In this document: piece by piece, positions 1-8,007 of the stretch | Position numbering within the stretch: position 1 is the first letter of the stretch | Layout: each line of letters starts with the position of its first letter | NCBI GenBank assembly: GCA_008363215.1 | Contig: RHKP01000004.1 | Coordinates: 62,001-126,000, forward strand | Length of the DNA: 64,000 nt | Direction: 5' to 3' | Source: Cyanobacteria bacterium CYA | Lineage (GTDB): Bacteria > Planctomycetota > Phycisphaerae > Phycisphaerales > UBA1924 | Notes under the pieces: model-generated | What the model saw: the letters and a program-made list of their open reading frames with translations, nothing else | Told to the model about the DNA's origin: nothing | Databases searched by the model: none | Translations under genes and position numbers: made by a program

Positions 1-1041
1 AGCCAGGACGTTTCGGTGATCGTGACCCAGTCGGCCCAGCAGGGCTCGCTGTACCTCTCGCTCGGCGGCCCGCAGTTGAACCTCGGCGGCGCCACCGACG
101 TGACCAGCACTTTCACTATCGAGATTTCAGGCGCCCTCGGTTCCCGCGAACTGACGTTCTCGTCGGGACAGACGCTCGCGCAGATCGCCGCCGCCATCAA
201 TACCTTTACTGATGTCACCGGTGTGACCGCTGAAGCCAGTTCGAGCGGTGCGAACGGCGGCATTACGCTGCGGAGCAGTGAGTTCGGCTCTCAGGAGTTT
301 GTGTCGGTCAAGGTCGTCGATGACGGCTCGATCGGCACCGCGAGCAACAAGGGCATCTACAACTTCGAAAGCGACGACAACGGGACCATCGACAACACGT
401 CGCACCAGGACTTCGACTCCTCGGCCGCGAGCAACGGATACAAGGACTCCGGGCAGAACATCGGCGGAACCGTCAACGGCGTGGCGGCAACCGGCAACGG
501 CAAGACCATCGCCATCAACACTGACTTCCTCGACGTTTCCATCTCTCTGAGCACCGCCGCCGCGCAGACCTACGGCGCCGTGTCGGCCCTGACCATCCAG
601 GGCGGCGGAGCGGACTTCATGCTCGCGCCCGATGTCAATATCGCCGGCAAGGTCTCACTTGGCGTCGGTGACGTGGCCGCCCGCAAACTGGGCAACAGCA
701 CCCTCGGCTTCCTTGACGAACTGGGCAGCGGCAAGACCTATGACGTGACCACCGCTGACAGTCTGTCGTCCGCCCAGAAGATCATCGACGAGGCCATCAG
801 CCAGGTCTCTTCGCTCCGCGGCCGACTCGGCTCCTTCCAGTCCAACGTGATCGGTTCGACCATCCGCAGTTTGGGTGTGGCACTCGAGAACACCTCGGCG
901 GCCGAGAGCAGCATCCGCGACACGGACTTTGCCAAGGAGACGGCTTCGCTGACCCGCAGCCAGATCCTCGTCCAGGCCGCGACCAACACCCTGGCGCTGG
1001 CCAACAACCAGCCCCAGAACGTGCTGCAGTTGCTCGGGTAA
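1..1041 (+). CDS. Flagellin, C-terminal part (5' end outside window)
   Basis: Flagellin is the filament subunit that polymerises at the tip of the bacterial flagellum. The frame is open from base 1, so the N-terminal D0/D1 half lies upstream; 346 residues remain. The last ~90 residues are the conserved flagellin C-terminal domain: SLRGRLGSFQSNVIGSTIR, then ENTSAAESSIRDTDFAKE, and the end LANNQPQNVLQLLG. The Ser/Thr/Gly/Asn-rich stretch before it fits the variable, surface-exposed D2/D3 region. A strong intrinsic terminator begins 36 bp after the stop codon, so the gene ends its transcript. No flagellar assembly genes follow, so the paralogues or chaperone, if any, are upstream. The family call is firm; which flagellin paralogue this is cannot be told. 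Confidence 0.95.
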   Translation, partial: SQDVSVIVTQSAQQGSLYLSLGGPQLNLGGATDVTSTFTIEISGALGSRELTFSSGQTLAQIAAAINTFTDVTGVTAEASSSGANGGITLRSSEFGSQEFVSVKVVDDGSIGTASNKGIYNFESDDNGTIDNTSHQDFDSSAASNGYKDSGQNIGGTVNGVAATGNGKTIAINTDFLDVSISLSTAAAQTYGAVSALTIQGGGADFMLAPDVNIAGKVSLGVGDVAARKLGNSTLGFLDELGSGKTYDVTTADSLSSAQKIIDEAISQVSSLRGRLGSFQSNVIGSTIRSLGVALENTSAAESSIRDTDFAKETASLTRSQILVQAATNTLALANNQPQNVLQLLG

Positions 1042-1076
1042 ACCCTGAGAAGGCACATCCTCCGCAGGCTGCACGG

Positions 1077-1113
1077 CGCCCCGGTCCCATGACCGGGGCG
1101 TTTCTTCTTTTTC
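1077..1113 (+). terminator. Intrinsic terminator after flagellin
   Basis: A 9-bp perfect stem (CGCCCCGGT at 1077-1085, ACCGGGGCG at 1092-1100) with a 6-nt loop is followed directly by the T-rich run TTTCTTCTTTTT. This is a textbook rho-independent terminator. Confidence 0.93.
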
Positions 1114-1192
1114 TCCCCGACCCTCGCCCGACGCGGCGTAAACGTCCGATTATCCACGCATGGCTCCGCGCTGGCGACAACTTGGAGAGCAC

Positions 1193-2131
1193 ATGCCGCA
1201 GGCGCTGGCCGACCTCTTCGAGGATTTCATCCGCTTCCTCCGCATCGAGTGCGGGCTCAGCACGGCCACCATCGAGAGTTACGGGCGAGACGTGCGCGAC
1301 CTGCTGATTGAGCTTGCTCAGTGCGGGGTTCGAGACCCGTCGGACTTCAACCCGCGCCTGCTCGCCGATCACGTGGGCAGGCTGGCCTCGCAACGCCGGC
1401 TCGAAGCCTCATCGAGCACGCGGCACATCTCCACGATCCGGGTTCTGTGCCGATGGATGCTGGCTACCGGCCGGGTCGAGCGCAATCCGGCCGAACTGCT
1501 CGATCGTCCCCACCGGTGGCGCAACCTGCCCGATGTGCTTTCGCCGGCGCAGATGCAGGCGCTGGTCATGGCTCCGCATCCGCCCGAACAGGTGGATGAA
1601 TCCACGCTTCCGCTGTGGGTGCGCGATCGGGCGATCCTGGAACTGATGTATGCCAGCGGGCTGCGTGCCAGCGAGGTGCTCACCCTCAAACTGCGTGACA
1701 TCCTGGAACGCGCCCAGTGCCTGCGGGTGATCGGCAAAGGCGATAAGCAACGCCTGGTGCCGATGGGAGAGCCGGCTGCCGACGCCTTGGGCGAATACCT
1801 GCGGCATTGTCGCCCGCTGCTGGTGACGGCCGAGCGGGCGGGTGAGCGGCGTGACAAGGGGTGTGTGTTTGTCTCCAGGAGCGGGAGGCCTCTGACGCGG
1901 GCGCGCCTGTGGACCCTGGTGCGGGACTACGCGCGACAGGCGGGGCTTGGGCACGTGCATCCTCACATGCTCCGGCACAGTTTTGCGACCCACCTGCTCG
2001 CCGGCGGGGCCGACCTGCGGGTGGTGCAGGAACTGCTCGGGCACGTGGACATCGCGACGACGCAGATCTACACGCACGTCGACCGGGCGAGGCTGAAGCA
2101 GATGCACAAGGCACTGCACCCGCGAGGATGA
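1193..2131 (+). CDS. xerD: Tyrosine recombinase XerD
   Basis: Site-specific recombinase that resolves chromosome dimers at dif with XerC and FtsK. The 312-aa protein has the N-terminal SAM-like core-binding domain (about 1-95) and the catalytic domain. All catalytic residues are present: R158 (GLRASEV), K182 (IGKGDKQR), H258 and R261 (HPHMLRHSFATHLL), H284 (LLGHVDI) and the nucleophile Y293. Their spacing tracks E. coli XerD. I chose the ATG at 1193 over one at 1160 because GGAG lies 5 nt upstream and the family start (short lead into the core-binding domain) fits. The gene stands alone, with no excisionase or att repeats, so a housekeeping Xer role is preferred to a mobile-element integrase. 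XerD versus XerC cannot be settled without alignment. Confidence 0.9.
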   Translation: MPQALADLFEDFIRFLRIECGLSTATIESYGRDVRDLLIELAQCGVRDPSDFNPRLLADHVGRLASQRRLEASSSTRHISTIRVLCRWMLATGRVERNPAELLDRPHRWRNLPDVLSPAQMQALVMAPHPPEQVDESTLPLWVRDRAILELMYASGLRASEVLTLKLRDILERAQCLRVIGKGDKQRLVPMGEPAADALGEYLRHCRPLLVTAERAGERRDKGCVFVSRSGRPLTRARLWTLVRDYARQAGLGHVHPHMLRHSFATHLLAGGADLRVVQELLGHVDIATTQIYTHVDRARLKQMHKALHPRG

Positions 2132-2269
2132 CGATGGGGAGAGGCGCGGGGCGCAAAACCGGGCTGGCGGGGGCCGGAAGCGGGTTGTTTTCACGATTTC
2201 CTGAAAGTTCGGATGAACAAACCGCTGGGGGGCTATGCTCTGGAGCGATCTTTTCTTCGGAGAGAACTC

Positions 2270-3772
2270 ATGTCCAAGCCGACCTGCCGCACCCCCGCGG
2301 AACATCCTGATCTGGACGCGAGCGACTCCGGGCTTCTGGCCGGGGTGGCCCGCGGTGAGGCGCGCCTGACGCCTGAGCAGGCGCTCGAACTGTTGACCAG
2401 GGCGCCGCTCTACACGCTTGGACGCTGGGCCGACGCCCGCTGCCGCTCAATCCACGGCGGGAGCATCCGAACATACGTGATCGACCGCAACATCAACTAC
2501 ACCAACGTGTGCACGGCCCGGTGCACGTTCTGCGCGTTCCGTCGCGACGCTGGGGACCACGACGCCTACACGCTCCCGCATGAGCAGATCTACGAGAAGA
2601 TTGCGGAACTGGTGGGCATCGGCGGGACGCAGATTCTGATGCAGGGGGGCATGAACCCCGAGTTGCCGCTTGACTGGTATCTGGACCTGTTGCGCGGGAT
2701 CAAGGAACGCTTTCCCAGGATGCACGTGCATGCGTTCAGCCCGCCTGAGTTGATGGAGTTCGTCGAGTTCTTCAATCCGCCCGGCGCGACGCTGGAGGAC
2801 AAGATCCGCTGGGTGTTGATCCGGCTGCAGGACGCGGGGATGGACAGCCTTCCGGGAGGCGGGGGCGAGATCTTCGCCCCGGCCGTGCGACGCAAGATCG
2901 GGCTTGGCAAGTGCGATCACGAGGCGTGGCTGACGACGATGTACGTGGCGCACAGCCTGGGCATGTTCACCAGCGCCTCGATGATGTTCGGACATATCGA
3001 GGGGTACGCCGACCGGGTGCATCACATGTGGGAAGTGCGGCGCTGGCAGGACCGGGCGCTGCGAGATTTCGGTGCGCCGCGAGCGCTCGAACTCGAACCG
3101 GGTGACGCGGGTGATGACGACCTCTCCAGGCGCTATCCGGCCAGTCTGCGCGCGCATGGGGGCGCGGGCGGGCACTACACGGCCTTCATCGCCTGGCCTT
3201 TCCAGCGCGAGAACACGCCGATGGGCAATCTCAAGGAGTGGGGCACCGTCGCCGGCGACTTCGAGAAGTACGGGCCGGAGTTTCCCGGTGACGTGGTCGC
3301 CCGGGTGGACGGCTCGGGCGCGAAGGGATCGCACCCGGAGTTCGGACGGCGACTGCGCATGAGCGGCGCGGTGGACTACCTGCGCATGCAGGCGACAGCG
3401 CGGCTGTTTCTCGACAACGTGTACTCGATGGGTTCGAGTTGGGTGACGATGGGCCCGCACGTCGGACAACTGGGCCTCATGTTCGGCGCCAATGATATGG
3501 GCTCGGTGATGATGGAAGAAAACGTCGTGTCGGCCGCGGGCACAACCTACTGCCTTGACGAGGCGGTGCTGTGCCGACTGGTGCGCGACGCGGGCTTCAT
3601 TCCCGCGCAGCGTGACAACTACTACGACCTGCTCTCCATCAAGCAGGGTGCAAACGCACCGGACCTGCGGGTGAGCAACTGGGCCGACCACCGCGCCAAG
3701 AAATTGCATGTCGAGCAGGGCGGCAAGGCCGAGTTGACGGTTGGTGCGAGCCGTGCGACGGCGAACAACTGA
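2270..3772 (+). CDS. mqnC: Cyclic dehypoxanthinyl futalosine synthase (MqnC), enlarged
   Basis: Radical-SAM enzyme that cyclises dehypoxanthinyl futalosine in the futalosine route to menaquinone. The [4Fe-4S] motif CTARCTFCAF gives C81, C85 and C88. MqnC-specific blocks follow: TQILMQGGMNPELPLDWY, HAFSPPELMEFVEFF, and near the C-terminus SSWVTMGPHVGQLGLMFGAN with MEENVVSAAGTTY. The ATG at 2270 is preceded by GGAGAG and is preferred over an upstream in-frame ATG at 2213. At 500 aa the protein is clearly longer than the usual ~370 aa. The surplus sits on both sides of the conserved TAFI..PF.RENTPMG block (roughly residues 270-365): an acidic segment before it and a charged segment after it. No other mqn gene is in the window, so the pathway is dispersed. 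Confidence 0.9.
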   Translation: MSKPTCRTPAEHPDLDASDSGLLAGVARGEARLTPEQALELLTRAPLYTLGRWADARCRSIHGGSIRTYVIDRNINYTNVCTARCTFCAFRRDAGDHDAYTLPHEQIYEKIAELVGIGGTQILMQGGMNPELPLDWYLDLLRGIKERFPRMHVHAFSPPELMEFVEFFNPPGATLEDKIRWVLIRLQDAGMDSLPGGGGEIFAPAVRRKIGLGKCDHEAWLTTMYVAHSLGMFTSASMMFGHIEGYADRVHHMWEVRRWQDRALRDFGAPRALELEPGDAGDDDLSRRYPASLRAHGGAGGHYTAFIAWPFQRENTPMGNLKEWGTVAGDFEKYGPEFPGDVVARVDGSGAKGSHPEFGRRLRMSGAVDYLRMQATARLFLDNVYSMGSSWVTMGPHVGQLGLMFGANDMGSVMMEENVVSAAGTTYCLDEAVLCRLVRDAGFIPAQRDNYYDLLSIKQGANAPDLRVSNWADHRAKKLHVEQGGKAELTVGASRATANN

Positions 3773-3834
3773 GAAGGCGCGGGGGGCGGGGCGCCCGTGC
3801 CGCCGCCCGGGGAACTGGGCCTACGCTCTCTCGA

Positions 3835-3854
3835 TCACTTGTCGCAACAAGTGA
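3835..3854. promoter_or_regulatory. Palindrome in the 5' region of the FMN reductase gene
   Basis: A perfect inverted repeat, TCACTTGT-CGCA-ACAAGTGA (8-bp arms, 4-nt spacer), ends 14 bp before the start codon at 3869. Its position between a possible -10 (TACGCT, 3822-3827) and the ribosome binding site suits a repressor operator. The same sequence could instead fold as an RNA hairpin just upstream of the ribosome binding site. Confidence 0.5.
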
Positions 3855-3868
3855 GATCGGAGACTTCC

Positions 3869-4441
3869 ATGTCCGCAAAGATCCTGGCTTTTACCGGCAG
3901 CACGCGCAAGGAGTCGTTCAACCGCAAACTGCTGGCCGTGGCGGCCGAGGGGGCCCGAGCGGCCGGCGCCGAGGTTGAACTGGTCAGCCTGGCCGACTAT
4001 CCGATGCCGCTGTTCAACGAGGACGACGAAGGCGCCGGCGGCATTCCGGAGAAGGTGCTGGCATTCCGCGAATTGATGAAGTGGGCTGACGGGTTCCTGA
4101 TGGCCTGTCCCGAGTACAACAGTTCGTTCACGGCGCTCTGGAAGAACACCATCGACTGGGCGTCACGCCCGCGCCCGGGCGAAAAGGCGCTGGAGTGCTT
4201 CCGGGGCAAGGTGACGGGCCTGTTGGCGGCATCGGGCGGGTACTTCGGCGGGTACCGCTGCTTGCAGCAGGTGCGCTACGTGCTCGGCAACATCGGGGTC
4301 GTGGTGCTGCCCGACATGTTCAGTCTGCCCAAGGCGCACGAGGCGTTCAATTCGGACGGGTCGATGAAGGATGCCAGGCAGGCCGAGTCGGCGATGGCGA
4401 TCGGGCGCAGCGTGGCTGACTTCATCAGCGCCAAGCAGTAG
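3869..4441 (+). CDS. NADPH-dependent FMN reductase family protein
   Basis: Flavodoxin-like oxidoreductase of the NADPH_dep FMN_red family, which transfers electrons from NAD(P)H to FMN, quinones or azo compounds. The 190-aa protein begins with the beta1/P-loop FMN-binding signature ILAFTGSTRKESFNRKL, where the phosphate binds. CPEYNSSFTALWKNTIDW is the second family hallmark, lining the flavin ring. The ATG at 3869 has GGAGA upstream and starts directly before beta1; an in-frame start 72 bp earlier would add a proline-rich tail with no homology. The gene stands alone, with a palindrome just upstream that may control it. The true substrate cannot be read from the sequence; quinone detoxification and flavin supply are both possible. 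Confidence 0.85.
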   Translation: MSAKILAFTGSTRKESFNRKLLAVAAEGARAAGAEVELVSLADYPMPLFNEDDEGAGGIPEKVLAFRELMKWADGFLMACPEYNSSFTALWKNTIDWASRPRPGEKALECFRGKVTGLLAASGGYFGGYRCLQQVRYVLGNIGVVVLPDMFSLPKAHEAFNSDGSMKDARQAESAMAIGRSVADFISAKQ

Positions 4442-4707
4442 CGCCGCCGGGATCAACAGCAACGTCACCAGCCGGACCGGCTTCCAGCCGGAGAACGCCG
4501 CGGCCGGGGCTTGAATGATCGGCGCAAGACGCCGGGCATGAGAGAGTCATCGAGCGAAGGCTGGTGGGAGCGACTGCGCTCACGCGGGGCGCTGGCGCGA
4601 CTCGGTCGGAGGCTCGAGGACTCAGGCTCGGCCTCCCGGCGCACCGGGGGAACTGCAGACCGGCTGTCCGAGGCAGGATTCGCTTGCCACGAGTACGATT
4701 TGCCCGC

Positions 4708-5382
4708 ATGTCACTCGAAGTGATCGACCTGGGGCGCATGGCGTATCACGCAGCGTGGGACGAGCAACGCCGGCTCCACGCCGAGGTGCTGGCCGCTCGC
4801 GAACGCGGTGAACCGGAGATCGGCCGCGTCCTTCTGGTTGAGCACGATCCGGTCATTACCGTTACGAAGCGACCCGGCGCCATCGGGCACCTGCTCGCCT
4901 CGCCCGAACTGCTCACCCGCCACGGCGTCGAACTGGTCCACACCGACCGCGGCGGCGATATCACCTATCACGGCCCTGGACAACTGGTCTGTTACCCCAT
5001 CATCGACCTGCAACTGCTGCATCTGCGCCTGCATGAGTACATGCGCCTTCTCGAACAGGCGGTGATCGACACGATCGCGACCTTCGGCCTGGCGGGCGAG
5101 CGTGATCCGTCTGCGACGGGAGTGTGGGTTCGACCGAACGCGGGCTTACCGGCCGAGAAGATCTGCGCCATGGGCGTGCGCGTCAGCCGCTGGATCTCGA
5201 TGCACGGGCTGGCGCTCAACGTGACGACGAATCTCGATCATTTCGGGCTGATCGTGCCGTGCGGGCTTTCCGGGCGCGGCGTGACGAGCCTGGGCGCGCT
5301 GCTGGGCGCCGCGTGCCCGGCGATGGAGTCCGTCAAGTGCGAACTGGTCTCAGCGATCCGAAGACTGCTCAAAAGAGACTGA
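4708..5382 (+). CDS. lipB: Octanoyl-[acyl-carrier-protein]:protein octanoyltransferase LipB
   Basis: Transfers octanoate from acyl-carrier protein to lipoyl domains, the first step of lipoate assembly in the cytoplasm. The 224-aa protein carries the LipB signature RGGDITYHGPGQLVCYPI (about residues 75-92). It also has the catalytic lysine in EKICAMGVR, the block SMHGLALNV and the acyl-thioester cysteine in LIVPCGL. The ATG at 4708 gives the normal family length; the frame is open 48 codons further upstream but that part is not LipB-like. Upstream 4442-4707 holds no convincing gene. LipA is not in the window. Everything needed for activity is visible. Confidence 0.93.
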   Translation: MSLEVIDLGRMAYHAAWDEQRRLHAEVLAARERGEPEIGRVLLVEHDPVITVTKRPGAIGHLLASPELLTRHGVELVHTDRGGDITYHGPGQLVCYPIIDLQLLHLRLHEYMRLLEQAVIDTIATFGLAGERDPSATGVWVRPNAGLPAEKICAMGVRVSRWISMHGLALNVTTNLDHFGLIVPCGLSGRGVTSLGALLGAACPAMESVKCELVSAIRRLLKRD

Positions 5383-5417
5383 TTCGCAGCCGGTTTCCGG
5401 GCAAGGTCACAGGGCGT

Positions 5418-5432
5418 GATCCGAATAGGATC
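5418..5432. promoter_or_regulatory. Dyad over a possible -10 upstream of the metal-ATPase pair
   Basis: GATCC-GAATA-GGATC is a perfect 5-bp-arm inverted repeat, 68 bp before the start codon at 5500. It overlaps TAGGAT (5426-5431), a possible -10 hexamer that also appears at 53567 and 59754. I see no good -35. A metal-responsive repressor would fit, but this is inference. Confidence 0.35.
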
Positions 5433-5499
5433 GTGTGCCGAGCCGGACGGACAACCGGTTCAGAGCCCGCTGGCGATGGGCACCCTGGAGGTCCGCGCC

Positions 5500-6057
5500 A
5501 TGTCCATATTCCCGCCTATTCCCGCCTGGGACGCCATTCACCCCGTGCTGATTCACCTGCCGCTGGGCGTACTGCCGCTTGCAGGCGTGATCGTGCTTCT
5601 GGCGGCGCTGACGAACGCGCAGTGGTCGCGTGCGTTTGCCGTCTGGGCGCTGGTACTCCTGCTGGTCGGCGCTGTCGGGGCCGTGCTCGCGGTGATGAGC
5701 GGCGAGGCAGCCGGTGAACTGGTCGAAGGCGCCGTGCCCCAGGCCGAAGCGGCGTTCGAGCGTCACGAAGAACTCGCAGAACTGGCCCGAACGGTGTTCG
5801 CCGGGCTCGCGGTGGTGTACGTCGGGGTGTCGCTTGCGGGCTCGCTGCTTCTGAAGAGGGGCCGGCGCGCGGCGGCCTCCGGGGCGCACCTGGCGTTTCT
5901 CGTGCTGCTGGCGCCGGCGCTGGTGCTGCTGGCCAACGCGGCGCACGAGGGGGGACGCCTTGTCCACGAGTTTGGCATTCGCGCGCCGATCGCGCAATAC
6001 TCCGGGGTCGAGGATGCCCTGCCTGCGCGGGAAGTTGAGGAGGAACACGACGATTGA
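5500..6057 (+). CDS. DUF2231-type multi-spanning membrane protein
   Basis: A 185-aa integral membrane protein with about four hydrophobic segments, matching the DUF2231 pattern whose function is not established. The signature is the start WDAIHPVLIHLPLGVLPLAG; other conspicuous histidines are in ERHEELAE and NAAHEGGRLVHEFG, near membrane borders. These could bind a metal or heme. The ATG at 5500 follows GGAGG at ideal spacing; an in-frame ATG 84 bp earlier lacks one. The stop codon overlaps the TTG start of the metal ATPase in the string TTGA, so the two are translated together and probably act together, for example as a metal- or redox-linked helper. That partnership is an inference from gene order only. 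Confidence 0.75.
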   Translation: MSIFPPIPAWDAIHPVLIHLPLGVLPLAGVIVLLAALTNAQWSRAFAVWALVLLLVGAVGAVLAVMSGEAAGELVEGAVPQAEAAFERHEELAELARTVFAGLAVVYVGVSLAGSLLLKRGRRAAASGAHLAFLVLLAPALVLLANAAHEGGRLVHEFGIRAPIAQYSGVEDALPAREVEEEHDD

Positions 6058-7997
6058 GCACAGCCGCGTTCGAACCTGCCTCCGCCCTTTCATGCGGTGA
6101 GTGCGTCAAGACCAAGCCGCACTGGCACAAGTCGGGCTGGCTGGAACTGCTGGTCGTGTTCGTCGGCGGCGCGATGGTCGCCGGCGCGTGGGGGAGCGAA
6201 CTGCTCGACTTGCCATCGGCGGTGATCTGGATGCTCTGCGGGCTCAGCGTGCTGCTGACCAGTGGGCGCACGGGCCGTCGCGCCTTCGAGGCCGTGCGTG
6301 AGTTCAAGATCGGCGTCGATGTCCTCATGTTCGTGGCTGCGGCGGGGGCGGCGTTCCTCCAGCGTCCGGTCGAGGGCGCATTTCTGTTGTTTCTTTTCGG
6401 GCTTGGGGCCGTCGGCGAGCACATGGCCATGCGCCGGGCTGAGCACTCGCTGCGAGGTCTCGAAGCGCTGGCGCCCGAGTCGGCCGAACGGATTGGAGCG
6501 GACGGGTCCGCGTCGGATGTGCCGCTGTCCGAACTGGCGCCGGGTGATCTGGTGCGCGTCCGCGGCTTTGCTCGGGTACCCTGCGACGCGGTGGTGGAGG
6601 ACGGCACGACCGCGATCGATGAATCGACGCTGACCGGCGAGCCGATTCCGGTTGAGAAGCACCCCGGAGATCCCGTGTTCGCTGGTACGCTGAACACCGG
6701 GGCGGCCGTCACGGTGTCTGTGACGCGACCGGCCTCGGAAAGCGCACTGGCGCGCGTCATCGCGGTGGTCACCGAGGCCCGCTCGCGCCGCGCCCGCGTC
6801 GAGATGCTGACCGAGCGCGTCGAGCGCTTCTATGCGCCGCTGGTGCTCGTTGCGGCGCTGCTGGTCTTCGGTATTCCGGCACTACTCGGGAAGGACGCAG
6901 GAGAGTGGTTCTATCGGTCGATGGCGTTTCTGACCGCCGCCTCGCCTTGTGCGCTGGCCATCGGCGCGCCGGCGACGTACTTGTGCGGGGTGGCCGGCGG
7001 GGCGCGACGCGGCATCGTGTTCAAGGGCGGCCAGAGCCTCGAATCGTTGGCCCGGGTCAAGGGCATCGCACTCGACAAGACCGGCACCATCACCACCGGA
7101 CGCCCGCGCGTGCATGCCGTACACCCGATTGCGGCCGGCGAACCCGAAGTGATCGCGGTGGCGGCGGCGCTGGAGGCGCAGGCGTCGCACCCGTTGGCCG
7201 ATGCGATCGGCGCCGAGGCGGCGCGGCGAGCGCTGGCGATTCCCGATGCCGACGCGGTCAGGCAACATGCGGGCATCGGCGTGGAGGGGATCGTCGATGG
7301 TGTGCCTGCGATTGCCGGTTCGCCGCGCGTGCTCGATGAACTGGGAGATTCGGCGCCGGCCCGGCAGGCGGTGCATCAGTTCACCGGCGAAGGCTATTCG
7401 GTCGTGGTCGTGGTGCGCGGGGGCGTCGTGCTGGGCGTGATCGGAGTGGGGGACCAGATCCGCGCTGACGCGGCGCCGGCCGTCGCCGCGATGCGCAAGC
7501 GCGGGCTGCGCGTGCTGATGATCACCGGCGATCACGCCGAATCCGCCTCGGTCATTGCCCGGCACGTCGGGCTGGAAGAAGTGCACGCCGACCAGAGGCC
7601 GCAGGACAAGATGGCCCGGCTCGACGAACTTGAACTGACGTTCGGACCGGTGGCGATGGTGGGGGACGGCGCCAACGACGCGCCGGCACTGGCTCGGGCG
7701 ACGGTCAGTCTGTCGATGGGCAATGCGGCCTCGGACGTTGCGGCCGACAACGCCGACATCGCGATCATGGGCGAGCGGCTGATGTCTGTGGTTGAGGCGT
7801 TTGACATGGCGCGTCGGTCGAGCGTGGTGATGCGTGAGAACCTGCTGATCGCGCTGGGCGTCATCTGCATGGTCGCGCCGCTGGCGATCGCAGGCCTGGC
7901 CGACCTTGGGGCGGCTGTGATTCTGCACGAGGGCTCAACGGTCGTGGTGGTGCTCAACGCTCTGCGGCTGTTGCGCCCGACACGGACGGCGCGATAG
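6054..7997 (+). CDS. P1B-4-type heavy-metal translocating ATPase
   Basis: ATP-driven export pump for transition metals in the cytoplasmic membrane. The 647-aa protein has the actuator loop TGEPIPVEKHPGD, the phosphorylation site ALDKTGTITTG (D341), the HP motif in EAQASHPLAD, and the hinge MVGDGANDAPALA. The metal-site motifs define subgroup P1B-4: SPC (S297-C299) in the transmembrane segment before the P-domain, and HEGS (H625-S628) in the last segments, where copper pumps have CPC. P1B-4 pumps export Co2+, Fe2+ or Zn2+. There is no N-terminal HMA domain, only a short Cys/His-containing tail (SCGECVKTKPHWHK). The TTG start overlaps the DUF2231 stop and has GAGGAGGA upstream. Confidence 0.9.
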   Translation: MSTAAFEPASALSCGECVKTKPHWHKSGWLELLVVFVGGAMVAGAWGSELLDLPSAVIWMLCGLSVLLTSGRTGRRAFEAVREFKIGVDVLMFVAAAGAAFLQRPVEGAFLLFLFGLGAVGEHMAMRRAEHSLRGLEALAPESAERIGADGSASDVPLSELAPGDLVRVRGFARVPCDAVVEDGTTAIDESTLTGEPIPVEKHPGDPVFAGTLNTGAAVTVSVTRPASESALARVIAVVTEARSRRARVEMLTERVERFYAPLVLVAALLVFGIPALLGKDAGEWFYRSMAFLTAASPCALAIGAPATYLCGVAGGARRGIVFKGGQSLESLARVKGIALDKTGTITTGRPRVHAVHPIAAGEPEVIAVAAALEAQASHPLADAIGAEAARRALAIPDADAVRQHAGIGVEGIVDGVPAIAGSPRVLDELGDSAPARQAVHQFTGEGYSVVVVVRGGVVLGVIGVGDQIRADAAPAVAAMRKRGLRVLMITGDHAESASVIARHVGLEEVHADQRPQDKMARLDELELTFGPVAMVGDGANDAPALARATVSLSMGNAASDVAADNADIAIMGERLMSVVEAFDMARRSSVVMRENLLIALGVICMVAPLAIAGLADLGAAVILHEGSTVVVVLNALRLLRPTRTAR

Positions 7998-8007
7998 ACT
8001 CCATCTC

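Noticed and set aside
1322-1342. tRNA T-arm-like sequence GGGTTCGAGACCC
   Set aside because: It lies inside xerD, and no acceptor, D or anticodon arm can be drawn around it.
1193-2131. Tyrosine recombinase as a prophage or island integrase
   Set aside because: All features match chromosomal XerD, and no att repeats, excisionase or phage genes are nearby.
2208-2239. Promoter for mqnC with -10 TATGCT at 2234
   Set aside because: No -35 hexamer at 16-18 bp upstream; the -10 alone is not enough.
4511-4723. Possible 70-aa gene before lipB
   Set aside because: No ribosome binding site, low-complexity Arg/Gly/Ser composition and overlap with the lipB start; nothing supports coding.
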